Assembly: GCA_017540905.1 (NCBI GenBank)
Contig: JAFYAC010000098.1
Coordinates: forward strand, 1 to 33,993
Reading direction: 5' to 3'
Origin: Kiritimatiellia bacterium
GTDB lineage: Bacteria > Verrucomicrobiota > Kiritimatiellia > CAIQIC01 > Lenti-01
Length of the DNA: 33,993 nucleotides
A program made the position numbers and the translations under genes. The stretch's first letter is position 1. Each line of letters begins with the position of its first letter. Positions 1 through 8,483 of the stretch are shown here, piece after piece. The notes under the pieces are model-generated. The model did no database searches. It saw only the letters and a list, made by a program, of their open reading frames with translations, and had not been told where the DNA came from.

Positions 1-18
1 GGGGCCGCGGGTTTTGTG

Positions 19-47
19 TTGCGCGGAGGGCGGAGGTTCGGTAGAAA
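19..47 (+). promoter_or_regulatory. Candidate promoter of the V-ATPase operon
   Basis: TTGCGC at 19-24 and TAGAAA at 42-47 are separated by exactly 17 bases, which fits a housekeeping sigma-factor promoter. Transcription would start near 54 and leave a leader of about 37 bases before the first ATG at 91. The -10 context GGTAGAAAGGCGG resembles the sequences in front of the ABC ATPase gene (9826-9838) and the TetR gene (33205-33217). This is inferred from sequence only. Confidence 0.45.
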
Positions 48-90
48 GGCGGGCAACTGTTTACGGGCAACCAAATCCAGAGGAACCGCC

Positions 91-696
91 ATGGCTGAAC
101 AATTGCAACATCTGATCGACCGGATCCGCCAGGAAGGGGTCGAAAACGGGGAGAAAACCGCCGAGGCTCTCATCGCCGACGCGAAGAAGAAGGCCGCCGC
201 CATCGTCGCCGAGGCCCAGAAGAAGGCCCAGGAAGCCACCGCCAAGGCCGAGGCCGATGCCAAGGCGTTCGCCGAACGCGGCCGCCAGACCCTCCAGCAG
301 GCCGCCCGCGATCTGCTCATCAGCATCGGCGGAAGCGTCGGGCGCGTGGTATCGGGCGTCGTGGACGCGAAGGTCGGCGCCGCCCTCACCCCGGAAACGG
401 TCGGCCAGATGCTCGTGAAGCTGGCCGCGTCCTACGGGTCGGCCGAGAATCTCACCGTCGCCCTCGGGGAGGCGGACGCCGCCGCGCTCAAGGGCGGGGT
501 CTCGAAGGAGGTCAACGACATGCTCGCCAAGGGTCTCCAGATCGAGAGCGACCGGGAGATCTTCAAGGGCTTCCGCCTCGGCACGAAGGGCGGCCAGGTG
601 TTCCACGATTTCACGAAGGAAGCGATCGCGGAGTCGCTGGCGAATTTCCTGCGTCCGGATCTCGCGGACGTGGTGAAGAAGGCGGCGAAGGAATAG
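91..696 (+). CDS. ntpE: V-type ATP synthase subunit E
   Basis: This is the peripheral-stalk subunit that links the catalytic A/B head of the rotary ATPase to the membrane part. The 201-residue product has a long Lys/Ala/Glu-rich N-terminal coiled coil (about residues 5-75, with repeated AEAQKKAQEA-like heptads) and a globular C-terminal half, the usual E layout. The ATG at 91 is preferred over in-frame codons upstream because AGAGGAA at 79-85 is a good ribosome binding site and the upstream residues are basic and unlike the family. It is the first gene of the operon, as in Bacteroidota-type V-ATPase operons. No separate G/H or F gene is seen here. Confidence 0.85.
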   Translation: MAEQLQHLIDRIRQEGVENGEKTAEALIADAKKKAAAIVAEAQKKAQEATAKAEADAKAFAERGRQTLQQAARDLLISIGGSVGRVVSGVVDAKVGAALTPETVGQMLVKLAASYGSAENLTVALGEADAAALKGGVSKEVNDMLAKGLQIESDREIFKGFRLGTKGGQVFHDFTKEAIAESLANFLRPDLADVVKKAAKE

Positions 697-709
697 GGGG
701 CCGGTCGCG

Positions 710-1270
710 ATGGGCGGCTATCTTTATCTGGTGTCGTCGCTGCCGGCGCTTTCGCCGGACCAGGCGCCGCCGCTGTCGCCGGACGAGTTCCGGTTCCACT
801 GCCAGGGGGTGCTCTCCTCCGAGGATCTCGCGGAGCTGGATGCGGTGCTGCAGGGGCGCCCCGGCGACGGGCATAGCAGCTTCTGCAGGGAGTGGGCGGC
901 CGCGGACACGCAGATCCGCAACAGCGTGGCGAAGGCCCGCGGGGCGAAGCTGGGGGTGGAGGCGAAGCCGTTCCTGAAGAGCCACTCGGGCTACCGGGTG
1001 TGGCTGGACAAGGAGGTCTCGGACGCGCTCGCGAAGGCGAATCCGCTGGCGTGCGAGATCGCGCTGGACGGCGCCCGCTGGAAGGTGGTCGACGACCTCG
1101 CCCGCGCGGATGCGCAGGGCCTGGCCGCGGTGCTGGCGTTCGCGGTGAAGCTGCGCCTGGCGTCGCGCTGGGGGGCGATGGAGGAGGCGGCCGGACGGGC
1201 GCGCCTGGACGGTTTGGTGGAGCAACTGGAACGCGACGCGGAGAAGAGCGGCGCGACGGATTTCAAATAG
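710..1270 (+). CDS. DUF2764 family V-ATPase-associated protein (C-like subunit)
   Basis: The 186-residue protein starts with a GGYLYLVSSLPAL segment, which resembles the (Y)YYLVASLP opening of DUF2764 proteins. Members of this family sit between subunits E and A in compact bacterial V-ATPase operons. No C-subunit gene is present, so this protein probably acts as the central-stalk C subunit that connects the rotor to the K ring. That role is inferred from gene order. It begins 13 bp after ntpE and ends 18 bp before ntpA. The body is helical and charged, with no membrane segment or signal peptide. The family call is fairly firm and the role less so. Confidence 0.75.
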   Translation: MGGYLYLVSSLPALSPDQAPPLSPDEFRFHCQGVLSSEDLAELDAVLQGRPGDGHSSFCREWAAADTQIRNSVAKARGAKLGVEAKPFLKSHSGYRVWLDKEVSDALAKANPLACEIALDGARWKVVDDLARADAQGLAAVLAFAVKLRLASRWGAMEEAAGRARLDGLVEQLERDAEKSGATDFK

Positions 1271-1288
1271 ACGGAAGGCGGTTCGGAC

Positions 1289-3022
1289 ATGAGCGAAAAT
1301 ATCGGCAAGATCGTTGGCGTCAACGGCAACCTGATCACGGTGCGCTTCGAGGAGGCCATCACGCAGAACGAGGTGGGCTATGCGCGCACGGGCGGCATCG
1401 GCCTGCGGGCGGAGGTGATCCGCATCCGCGGCGACCGCGCGGAGATGCAGGTGTTCGAGGACACGGCGGGGCTGAAGGTCGGCGACGACGTGGTGTTCAG
1501 CGGCAACCTGCTCTCGGTGGAGCTGGGTCCGGGCCTGCTGGGCCAGGTGTTCGACGGGTTGCAGAATCCGCTGCCGAAGCTGGCGGAGCAGTGCGGGTTC
1601 TTCCTGCAGCGCGGGACGTACCTGCAGGCGCTGGACCGCGAACGCAAGTGGGACTACACGCCCGTCGCCAAGAAGGGCGACGAGGTGCAGGCCGGCGACA
1701 CGATCGGCACGGTCCCGGAAGGCATCTTCACGCACCGCATCATGGTCCCCTTCCGCCTCTCCGGCAAGTACACGGTGGAGGAGACGGTCGCCGCCGGTTC
1801 CTACGGCATCGAGACGGTCGTCGCCAAGCTCAAGGACGCGCGCGGCACGCTGGTCGACGTGACGATGGTCCAGGTCTGGCCCGTCAAGGTCCCCATCAAG
1901 GCCTACTCGGAACGCCTCCGCCCGGTCGAGCCGCTGGTCACGAAGGTCCGCATCATCGACACGTTCTTCCCGGTCGCCCGCGGCGGCGTCTACTGCATCC
2001 CGGGCCCCTTCGGCGCGGGCAAGACGGTCCTGCAGCAGATCACGAGCAAGTACGCGGACGTGGACATCGTGCTGGTCGCGGCCTGCGGCGAGCGCGCGGG
2101 CGAAGTGGTGGAAACCCTCCGCGAGTTCCCGGAACTGACGGACCCGCGCACGGGCCGCAGCCTGATGGAACGCACGATGATCGTCTGCAACACGTCCTCC
2201 ATGCCGGTGGCCGCGCGCGAAGCGTCGGTGTACACGGCGGTGACGATCTGCGAATACTACCGCCAGATGGGCCTGAACGTGCTGCTGCTGGCCGACTCCA
2301 CCAGCCGCTGGGCGCAGGCCCTGCGCGAAATGAGCGGCCGCCTGGAGGAAATCCCGGGCGAGGAAGCCTTCCCGGCCTACCTCGAATCGACCATCGCCTC
2401 CTTCTACGAGCGCGGCGGCGTCGTCCGCCTCCGCGACGGCAGCACCGGGTCGGTGACCATCGGCGGCACCGTCTCCCCGGCCGGCGGCAACTTCGACGAG
2501 CCCGTGACGCAGGCCACCCTCAAGGTCGTCGGCGCCTTCCACGGCCTCAACCGCGAGCGTTCCGACGCCCGCCGCTATCCCGCCATCCATCCCCTCGACT
2601 CCTGGAGCCGCTACGCCGGCGTCGTCGACGCCCGGCAGGTGGCCGACGCCCGCCGAATCCTGCGCCAGGGCAGCGAAGTCAACCAGATGATGAAGGTCGT
2701 CGGCGAGGAAGGCACCTCCATCGAGGATTTCGTCCTCTACCTCAAGAGCGAATACCTCGACGCCGCGTACCTCCAGCAGGACAGCTTCCACGACGTCGAC
2801 GGCGCCACCAGCGCCGACCGTCAGCAGTACGTCTTCGGCAAGATCCACGGCATCCTCATGGCGACCGTCAAGTTCGCCGACAAGGACGCCGCCCGCAAGT
2901 GGTTCCTCCAGCTGACGAGCGTCACCAAGGACTGGAACCGCGTCGCCATGGACACGGATGAATTCAAGCAACTGGAGCGGCGCATCGACGCCATGCTCGC
3001 GGAGGTTTCGGAAAATGCATAA
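1289..3022 (+). CDS. ntpA: V-type ATP synthase catalytic subunit A
   Basis: Catalytic nucleotide-binding subunit of the V1 head. In the 577-residue product the P-loop GPFGAGKT lies at residues 239-246, the catalytic glutamate in CGERAGE at 268, and the Walker B-like strand [12 protein letters not shown] at 331-342. The N-terminal beta barrel and the A-type non-homologous insert (about residues 110-200) are both present, and the length is normal. The start has GGAAGGCGG a few bases upstream. The last 8 bases, including the stop, overlap the ntpB start. Synonymous codon choice changes within the gene: CTG and GTG are common up to about 2350, then CTC and GTC dominate. Confidence 0.96.
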   Translation: MSENIGKIVGVNGNLITVRFEEAITQNEVGYARTGGIGLRAEVIRIRGDRAEMQVFEDTAGLKVGDDVVFSGNLLSVELGPGLLGQVFDGLQNPLPKLAEQCGFFLQRGTYLQALDRERKWDYTPVAKKGDEVQAGDTIGTVPEGIFTHRIMVPFRLSGKYTVEETVAAGSYGIETVVAKLKDARGTLVDVTMVQVWPVKVPIKAYSERLRPVEPLVTKVRIIDTFFPVARGGVYCIPGPFGAGKTVLQQITSKYADVDIVLVAACGERAGEVVETLREFPELTDPRTGRSLMERTMIVCNTSSMPVAAREASVYTAVTICEYYRQMGLNVLLLADSTSRWAQALREMSGRLEEIPGEEAFPAYLESTIASFYERGGVVRLRDGSTGSVTIGGTVSPAGGNFDEPVTQATLKVVGAFHGLNRERSDARRYPAIHPLDSWSRYAGVVDARQVADARRILRQGSEVNQMMKVVGEEGTSIEDFVLYLKSEYLDAAYLQQDSFHDVDGATSADRQQYVFGKIHGILMATVKFADKDAARKWFLQLTSVTKDWNRVAMDTDEFKQLERRIDAMLAEVSENA

Positions 3023-4316
3023 AGTCTATCACCGCATCGAACAAGTCGCCGGCAGCGTCATCACCGTCCGCGCCGACGGCGTCGCCTACGGCGAACTCGC
3101 CCAGGTCGTCGGCACCCTCGGCACCTCCCTCGCCCAGGTCATCCGCCTCGACGGCGAAAAAGTCTTCCTCCAGGTCTTCGCCGGCTCCCGCGGCATCGCC
3201 ACCGACGCCCAGGTCCGCTTCCTCGGCCACAAGATGGACGTCTCCTTCACCGACGCCCTCCTCGGCCGCGTCTTCAACGGTTCCGGCGAACCCCGCGACA
3301 ACGGCCCCGCCCTCGACGAGCACCGCATCGCCATCGGCGGCCCCTCCGTCAACCCCGCCAAGCGCATCATCCCCCGCAAGATGGTCCGCACCGGCATCCC
3401 GATGATCGACGTCTTCAACTCCCTCGTCGAGTCCCAGAAGCTCCCGATCTTCGCCGCCGCCGGCGAACCCTACAACCAGCTCCTCGCCCGCATCGCCCTC
3501 CAGGCCGAAGTCGACATCATCATCCTCGGCGGCATGGGCCTCAAGCACGACGACTACCTCCAGTTCCGCGACACCCTCGAAAAGAACGGCGCCCTTTCCC
3601 GCTCCATCCTCTTCATCCACACCGCCGCCGACCCCACCGTCGAGTGCCAGATGGTCCCCGACATCTCCCTCGCCGTCGCCGAACAGTTCGCCCTCCAGAA
3701 CAAGCGCGTCCTGGTCCTCCTCACCGACATGACCTCCTTCGCCGACGCCCTCAAGGAAATCGCCATCACCATGGAACAGATTCCCGCCAACCGCGGCTAC
3801 CCCGGCGACCTCTACTCCCAGCTCGCCTCTCGCTACGAAAAAGCCGTCGACTTCGAAGGCGCCGGGTCCATCACCATCCTCGCCGTCACCACCATGCCCG
3901 GCGACGACGTCACCCACCCCGTCCCCGACAACACCGGCTACATCACCGAGGGCCAGTTCTACCTCCGCAACGGCCGCATCGAGCCCTTCGGCTCCCTCTC
4001 CCGCTTGAAGCAGCAGGTCAACGGCCGCACGCGCGAAGACCACCGCACCGTCATGAACACCATGATCCAGCTCTACGCCTCCTACAAGGAGACCCTCGAA
4101 AAGCAGTCCATGGGCTTCCGCATGTCCGCCTGGGACCGCAAACTCCTCCGCTACGGCGAACGCTTCGAAAAAGAAATGATGGACCTGAGCGTCAACATCC
4201 CCCTCGAAGCCGCCCTCGACCTCGGCTGGCAGATCATGGCCGACTGCTTCGAACCCGAAGAAACCGGCATCTCCTCCAAACTCATCGAAAAATTCTGGCC
4301 GAAGAAGAACGCCTGA
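3015..4316 (+). CDS. ntpB: V-type ATP synthase non-catalytic subunit B
   Basis: Regulatory nucleotide-binding subunit that alternates with A in the V1 hexamer. The 433-residue product has the B-type barrel and an ATPase fold without a P-loop: the site reads [10 protein letters not shown], as expected for a non-catalytic B chain. Conserved stretches include the [16 protein letters not shown] block and a [12 protein letters not shown] block. The ATG at 3015 is chosen because GGAGG at 3001-3005 is an excellent ribosome binding site and the start overlaps the ntpA stop by 8 bp, implying translational coupling. Nearly every codon ends in C, giving a sense strand rich in C and poor in G. Confidence 0.96.
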   Translation: MHKVYHRIEQVAGSVITVRADGVAYGELAQVVGTLGTSLAQVIRLDGEKVFLQVFAGSRGIATDAQVRFLGHKMDVSFTDALLGRVFNGSGEPRDNGPALDEHRIAIGGPSVNPAKRIIPRKMVRTGIPMIDVFNSLVESQKLPIFAAAGEPYNQLLARIALQAEVDIIILGGMGLKHDDYLQFRDTLEKNGALSRSILFIHTAADPTVECQMVPDISLAVAEQFALQNKRVLVLLTDMTSFADALKEIAITMEQIPANRGYPGDLYSQLASRYEKAVDFEGAGSITILAVTTMPGDDVTHPVPDNTGYITEGQFYLRNGRIEPFGSLSRLKQQVNGRTREDHRTVMNTMIQLYASYKETLEKQSMGFRMSAWDRKLLRYGERFEKEMMDLSVNIPLEAALDLGWQIMADCFEPEETGISSKLIEKFWPKKNA

Positions 4317-4341
4317 GTCCCCGCCCCCGGGAGGATCCGCC

Positions 4342-4971
4342 ATGGGCAAAGTCAAAAACACCAAAACCGAACTGAAGGCGCAGCGCGACGCCCTCAAGCG
4401 CTACCAGCGCTACCTGCCCACCCTCCAGCTCAAGAAACAGCAGCTCCAGCTCGAAATCCGCAAAGTCGACCAGGCCGTCGCCGACAAGCGCGCCGAAGAA
4501 GAAGCCGCCCGCGACAACCTCTCCTCCTGGGTCAAACTCTACGCCGACGACATGGACTACCTCTCCTACATCGCCGTCGAGTCCATGGAAGTCGAACCCG
4601 GCAACATCGCCGGCGTCGCCGTCCGCACCCTCAAGGACCTCACCTTCCGCCGCACCGCCCCCGACCTCTGGGCCACCCCCGCGTGGATCGACTCCGGCCT
4701 CTCCACCCTCGAACAACTCTTCCGCCTCCGCATCGAGCGCCGCCTCCTCGAAGAACAGCACCGCCTCCTCGCCGAAGAACTTCGCACCACCTCCCAGCGC
4801 GTCAACCTCTTCGAAAAAGTCAAGATCCCCGAGTGCCGCGAAAACATCCGGCGCATCAACATCTTCATCGGCGACGAAAACACCTCCGCCGTCGTCCGCT
4901 CCAAGATCGCCAAAGGAAAGAGCGTCAAAAAAGCCCAGTCCGCCGAGGCCGGGGAAGGAGATGCCGCATGA
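4342..4971 (+). CDS. ntpD: V-type ATP synthase subunit D (rotor axle)
   Basis: Central rotor shaft of V1. The 209-residue product is mostly two long helices that form a coiled coil. It opens with a basic K-x-K-x-T-K-T-E-L segment and a run of Leu/Lys/Gln residues (about 20-50), as in other D chains, and has a matching C-terminal helix with EKVKIPECRENIRRI at about residues 155-169. It starts 25 bp after ntpB behind GGGAGGA at 4329-4335. Its TGA overlaps the ATG of ntpI in an ATGA arrangement. The C-terminal tail is Lys/Ala-rich. Confidence 0.93.
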   Translation: MGKVKNTKTELKAQRDALKRYQRYLPTLQLKKQQLQLEIRKVDQAVADKRAEEEAARDNLSSWVKLYADDMDYLSYIAVESMEVEPGNIAGVAVRTLKDLTFRRTAPDLWATPAWIDSGLSTLEQLFRLRIERRLLEEQHRLLAEELRTTSQRVNLFEKVKIPECRENIRRINIFIGDENTSAVVRSKIAKGKSVKKAQSAEAGEGDAA

Positions 4972-6800
4972 TCGTCCCGATGCTCAAACTCACCCTCCTC
5001 TGCCGCGCTGCCGACCGCGCCTCCGCCCTCGCCGCCCTGCGCGACCTCGGCGTCCTGCACGTCACCCCCTCCGTCGCCCCCTCCGGCGCCAACCTCGATG
5101 CCGCCCGCGCCAAGGCCGACCTGCTCAAGCGCGTCCTCGAAGCCATCCCCTCCAAGACCCCCGAAGGCGCCCAACAAACCGCCACCGACCCCGAAAAACT
5201 CGCCGCCGACCTCCAGGCCCTCATCGACACTCGCAAAACCGCTTCCGACCGCATCGAAGCCCTCCGCGCCGAAACCGCGCGCATCGCCCCCTTCGGCACA
5301 TTCGACCCCGCCTCCATCCCCGCCCTCGCCGAAAAAGGCATCACCCTCAAACTCTACCGCGCCCCCCTCAAGGCCACCCCCGACCTCCCCGAAGGCGTCT
5401 GCGCCGAGCAGCTCGGCGTCCAGAAAACCGACGGCTACTGGGCCCTCTTCGCCTCCTCCGACTTCACCTGGACCGGTGCCGAAGAAATCCGCCTGCCCGA
5501 ACACTCCCTTTCCGAGATGGAACAAACCATCTCCACCCTCACCGCCCAGCTCGCCGACGCCGAAAAACGCTTCGCCGCCGCCGCCGCCGACCGCCCCGCA
5601 CTCGAAAAACTCCTTGCCGAGGCCGAATCCGCCGTCAAATTCGAAGAAGTCGCCTCCGGCATGGGCGACGCCGGCGTCGTCAATTACGTCACCGGCTTCA
5701 TCCCCGCCCGCGACCTCCCCCGCGTCGAAACCGCCGCCGCCGAAAACGGCTGGGGCCTCCTCTCCGCCGAACCCGGACCCGAGGACGACGTCCCCGTCCT
5801 CCTCAAACAGCCCCGCTGGGCCCGCCCCATCCAGGCCGTCTTCGATGGCATCAACATCCTCCCCGGCTACAAAGAAGCCGACGTCTCCGTCGTCTTCATG
5901 CTCTTCTTCTCCCTCTTCTTCGCCATGATCATCGGCGATGCCGGCTACGGCCTCATCTTCCTCGCCCTGACCCTCCTCTTCGCGAAGAAAATGCCCGCCA
6001 ACGCCCGGAACCTCCTCCTCGTCACCTCCTCCGCCACCATCGTCTGGGGCCTCATCACCGGCAGCGTTTTCGGCATCTCCCAGACCTGGCTCGCCGACCA
6101 CGGCTTCGCCCGCCTCTGGCCCGCCTTCCTCAACCCCCTCAAAGAACGCGCCGCCCAGAACATCATGGGCATGTGCTTCCTCATCGGCGCCATCCAGATC
6201 ACCATCGGCCACGTCTGGAACATCATCGACCTCGTCAAACAGAAATCCACCAAAGCCCTCGAACAACTCGGCTGGGTCTGCACCACCTGGTACATGTTCT
6301 TCATGGCCGACAACATGGTCATCGGCGGCAACATGGCCAAATACATCGGCTCCCCCGCGGCCCTCAAACCCTTCACCGGCTCCCCCCTCGACTACGTCTG
6401 CCTCACCGGCATCGTCCTCATCGCCCTCTTCATGATGAAGCCCAGCGAAATCAAAGACGGCTGGTTCAACCTCGCCCTCCTCCCCCTGAACATCATCAAC
6501 AACTTCACCGACGTCGTCTCCTACGTCCGCCTGTATGCCGTCGGCGCCGCCGGCTTCGCCGTCGCCAACGCCTTCAACACCATGATCTTCGGCGGCGAAG
6601 TCACCCTCCTCTCCGGACTTCTCGGCGCCCTGTTCGCCTTCCTGGCGCACACCCTGAACATCCTCCTTTGCGTCATGGGCGTCCTCGTCCACGGCATCCG
6701 CCTCAACACCCTGGAATTCTCCAACCACAAAGGCATCTCGTGGAGCGGCGCCCCCTACCGTCCCTTCGCGCGGCCGCGGGAGACGGCGGTCCAGGGCTGA
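4968..6800 (+). CDS. ntpI: V-type ATP synthase subunit I (membrane stator, a-like)
   Basis: Membrane subunit that forms the ion half-channels next to the K ring. The 610-residue product has a soluble N-terminal domain of about 300 residues with coiled coils. It is followed by a C-terminal domain with about seven or eight hydrophobic segments beginning near residue 305. The functionally essential arginine of a/I subunits is visible as R521 in SYVRLYAVG. The GDAGYGLIFL segment at about residues 323-332 is also typical. The ATG at 4968 overlaps the ntpD stop by 4 bp, and GGGGAAGGAG lies just upstream. C-ending codon bias is extreme until about 6600. Confidence 0.94.
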   Translation: MIVPMLKLTLLCRAADRASALAALRDLGVLHVTPSVAPSGANLDAARAKADLLKRVLEAIPSKTPEGAQQTATDPEKLAADLQALIDTRKTASDRIEALRAETARIAPFGTFDPASIPALAEKGITLKLYRAPLKATPDLPEGVCAEQLGVQKTDGYWALFASSDFTWTGAEEIRLPEHSLSEMEQTISTLTAQLADAEKRFAAAAADRPALEKLLAEAESAVKFEEVASGMGDAGVVNYVTGFIPARDLPRVETAAAENGWGLLSAEPGPEDDVPVLLKQPRWARPIQAVFDGINILPGYKEADVSVVFMLFFSLFFAMIIGDAGYGLIFLALTLLFAKKMPANARNLLLVTSSATIVWGLITGSVFGISQTWLADHGFARLWPAFLNPLKERAAQNIMGMCFLIGAIQITIGHVWNIIDLVKQKSTKALEQLGWVCTTWYMFFMADNMVIGGNMAKYIGSPAALKPFTGSPLDYVCLTGIVLIALFMMKPSEIKDGWFNLALLPLNIINNFTDVVSYVRLYAVGAAGFAVANAFNTMIFGGEVTLLSGLLGALFAFLAHTLNILLCVMGVLVHGIRLNTLEFSNHKGISWSGAPYRPFARPRETAVQG

Positions 6801-6848
6801 CAATTTAAAAAAGAGGGCTACGGCCCGGAAACTCGAGGAGAAACGAAA

Positions 6849-7322
6849 ATGGAAGAACAAGTTTGCATGGCCTTGGCCAAAGCGGGCGGACTGGCCGCCC
6901 TGGGTATTGCGGCGATCGGGTCGGCGCTGGGCGCCGGCACGGCGGGCGCGTCCTCCATCGGCGCGTGGAAAAAATGCTACGCGCAGAGCAAGGCGGCGCC
7001 CTTCATCCTGATCACCTTCATCGGCGCGCCCCTGTCGCAGACCATCTACGGCATGATCCTGATGAACACCATCATCGGCAAAGTGGCTGCCGAAGGCGGC
7101 GCTGCCTGGGCGGCGGCCAACTGGGCTGCGTGCCTGCTGGCGGGCATCTGCGGCGGCCTGGGCATGTGCTTCTCCGCCTGGTACCAGGGCGTGGCGGGCG
7201 CGGCCGGTTCCGACGCCCTTGCCGAGACCGGCCAAGGCTTCGGCAACTACCTGATGACCCTCGGCGTCGTCGAAACCGTCGCCCTCTTCGTCCTCGTCTT
7301 CAGCATGATGGGCCTCGGCTGA
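6849..7322 (+). CDS. ntpK: V-type ATP synthase subunit K (proteolipid rotor ring)
   Basis: The 157-residue four-helix proteolipid forms the membrane rotor ring and has two fused hairpins. Helix 4 carries the ion-carrying glutamate E142 (VVETVALF), while the equivalent site in helix 2 is Q64. Compared with Enterococcus hirae NtpK, the Na+-binding side chains are matched: S63 for T64, Q64 for Q65, Q113 (WYQG) for Q110 and E142 for E139, with Y67 in the helix 2 LSQTIYG segment. Na+ coupling is therefore likely. The gene has its own strong GAGGAG site at 6835-6840 after a 48-bp A-rich gap, which fits the high copy number of K. Codon use returns to G-ending codons here. An intrinsic terminator follows. 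Confidence 0.93.
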   Translation: MEEQVCMALAKAGGLAALGIAAIGSALGAGTAGASSIGAWKKCYAQSKAAPFILITFIGAPLSQTIYGMILMNTIIGKVAAEGGAAWAAANWAACLLAGICGGLGMCFSAWYQGVAGAAGSDALAETGQGFGNYLMTLGVVETVALFVLVFSMMGLG

Positions 7323-7348
7323 TTTGCCCCCACCATCCGAGACACCCC

Positions 7349-7376
7349 CGCGCCCCCAACCCGGGGCGCGTTTTTT
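7349..7376 (+). terminator. Intrinsic terminator of the V-ATPase operon
   Basis: A perfect 8-bp GC stem, CGCGCCCC at 7349-7356 pairing with GGGGCGCG at 7363-7370, encloses a 6-base loop and is followed at once by six T at 7371-7376. It lies 26 bases after the ntpK stop and ends 9 bases before the fic start. Confidence 0.92.
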
Positions 7377-7385
7377 CGCCGGACC

Positions 7386-8363
7386 ATGAAGAAACCCTCC
7401 CCCTCCGCCTACAAACCGCCCTACACCCTCACGGACAAGGTGGTTTCGCTCGTCTCCGAGATTACTGAAACCGCCACGCACCTGGAACTCCGCCAGGGCG
7501 CCATCGCCCCCCTTCTGCGTAAGAAGAACCGCCTCCGCACCATCCACTCCTCCCTGGCCATCGAACAAAACACCCTCACACTCCAACAAGTCACCGACAT
7601 CATCGACGGCCGCCGCGTCTTCGGGCCGCCCCGCGAAATCCAGGAAGTCAAGAACGCCAAGGCCGCCTACGCCCTGATCGACAAAGTCCGTCCCGATTCC
7701 GTCCAGGACCTCCTCAAGGTCCACGGATTGATGACGGCGGGCCTGACGGAGCAAGCCGGCCGCTTCCGCACCGTTGCGGTCGGAGTCTTCGACGGAGACG
7801 GACGCCTTGTCCATCCGGGAACCCCTGCCGAGCTGGTTCCCGGCCAAATCCGCGACCTGCTTTTCTGGGTGGCAACCTCCGGCGTCCACCCGCTCGTTTC
7901 CAGTTGCGTCTTCCACTACGAATTCGAGTTCATCCACCCCTTCACCGACGGCAAGGGCCGCATGGGGCGCTATTGGCAGACCGTCCTCCTCGCGGCCTGG
8001 CGCCCCCATATGGCCTGGGTTCCCGTCGAGGAAATCGTGCGCAGCCGCCAGCAGGACTATTACCGGGCCATCCAGCAATCCGACGCCATCGCCGACGCCC
8101 ACCCCTTCGTCGAGTACATGCTCGAAGCCATCCGCGACGCCCTGGATGGCGTGAAAGCCAGTGTGGGAGAAAATGTGGCAAAAAGTGTGGTAAAAATCCT
8201 CGACGTCATTCGGGCCTCTCCCGACATCACCCGCGCCCGCCTTTCCAAAGAAGTCGGCCTATCCGTCCGCGGCGTTGAGCGCAACCTTGCCCTCCTCAAG
8301 AAAGACGGCCGCCTCCGCCGCATCGGCGGCAACAAAGGCGGCCACTGGCAAGTCGTGGACTGA
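7386..8363 (+). CDS. Fic/DOC family protein with C-terminal winged helix
   Basis: Fic proteins usually transfer AMP from ATP to target proteins. The 325-residue product has the Fic core motif HPFTDGKGRMGR at residues 184-195. The catalytic His184, the Asp188, the Gly-rich loop and both arginines are present, but Lys190 replaces the common Asn of DGNGR. An N-terminal autoinhibitory helix is visible as SLAIEQN (56-62), with the glutamate expected to block ATP binding at E60. Residues about 265-325 form a winged-helix domain, so target or DNA contacts are possible. The start lies 9 bp after the terminator with no clear ribosome binding site. No toxin-antitoxin partner is adjacent. The target is unknown. 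Confidence 0.9.
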   Translation: MKKPSPSAYKPPYTLTDKVVSLVSEITETATHLELRQGAIAPLLRKKNRLRTIHSSLAIEQNTLTLQQVTDIIDGRRVFGPPREIQEVKNAKAAYALIDKVRPDSVQDLLKVHGLMTAGLTEQAGRFRTVAVGVFDGDGRLVHPGTPAELVPGQIRDLLFWVATSGVHPLVSSCVFHYEFEFIHPFTDGKGRMGRYWQTVLLAAWRPHMAWVPVEEIVRSRQQDYYRAIQQSDAIADAHPFVEYMLEAIRDALDGVKASVGENVAKSVVKILDVIRASPDITRARLSKEVGLSVRGVERNLALLKKDGRLRRIGGNKGGHWQVVD

Positions 8364-8369
8364 GCCTCT

Positions 8370-8394
8370 CCCCTGTCGGAGCGCGGGCGGCCCG
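8370..8394. repeat. 25-bp dispersed repeat, copy 1
   Basis: These 25 bases recur exactly at 18950-18974. They include GGAGCGCGGGCGGCCCG, whose end CGGGCGGCCCG is an inverted repeat. It lies directly after the fic stop. Two identical intergenic copies 10.6 kb apart suggest a REP-like family. Confidence 0.6.
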
Positions 8395-8448
8395 ACCACC
8401 ATCCCCACCCATCCCCCTCCCTCATCCTTTCCGTTTCAGCGAAACCGG

Positions 8449-8477
8449 TTGTTCCGGTCGGTGGGATGTGCTATGGA
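8449..8477 (+). promoter_or_regulatory. Candidate promoter of the secreted-protein gene
   Basis: TTGTTC at 8449-8454 and TATGGA at 8472-8477 are separated by 17 bases. The chosen ATG at 8484 lies only 6 bases after the -10 box, so the message could be leaderless. A weak GGAA at 8475-8478 could instead act as a ribosome binding site if transcription starts upstream. Confidence 0.3.
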
Positions 8478-8483
8478 ACGGGC

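Noticed and set aside
611-2971. Very long open frame (786 codons) on the minus strand opposite the V-ATPase genes
   Set aside because: It is antisense to ntpA and its neighbours and exists because GC-rich codons lack stops; the product is Arg/His/Asp/Gly-rich and matches no family.
4566-8102. 1178-codon minus-strand open frame opposite ntpD, ntpI, ntpK and fic
   Set aside because: Gly/Asp/Glu-rich repetitive product caused by the C-ending codon bias of the real genes on the plus strand.
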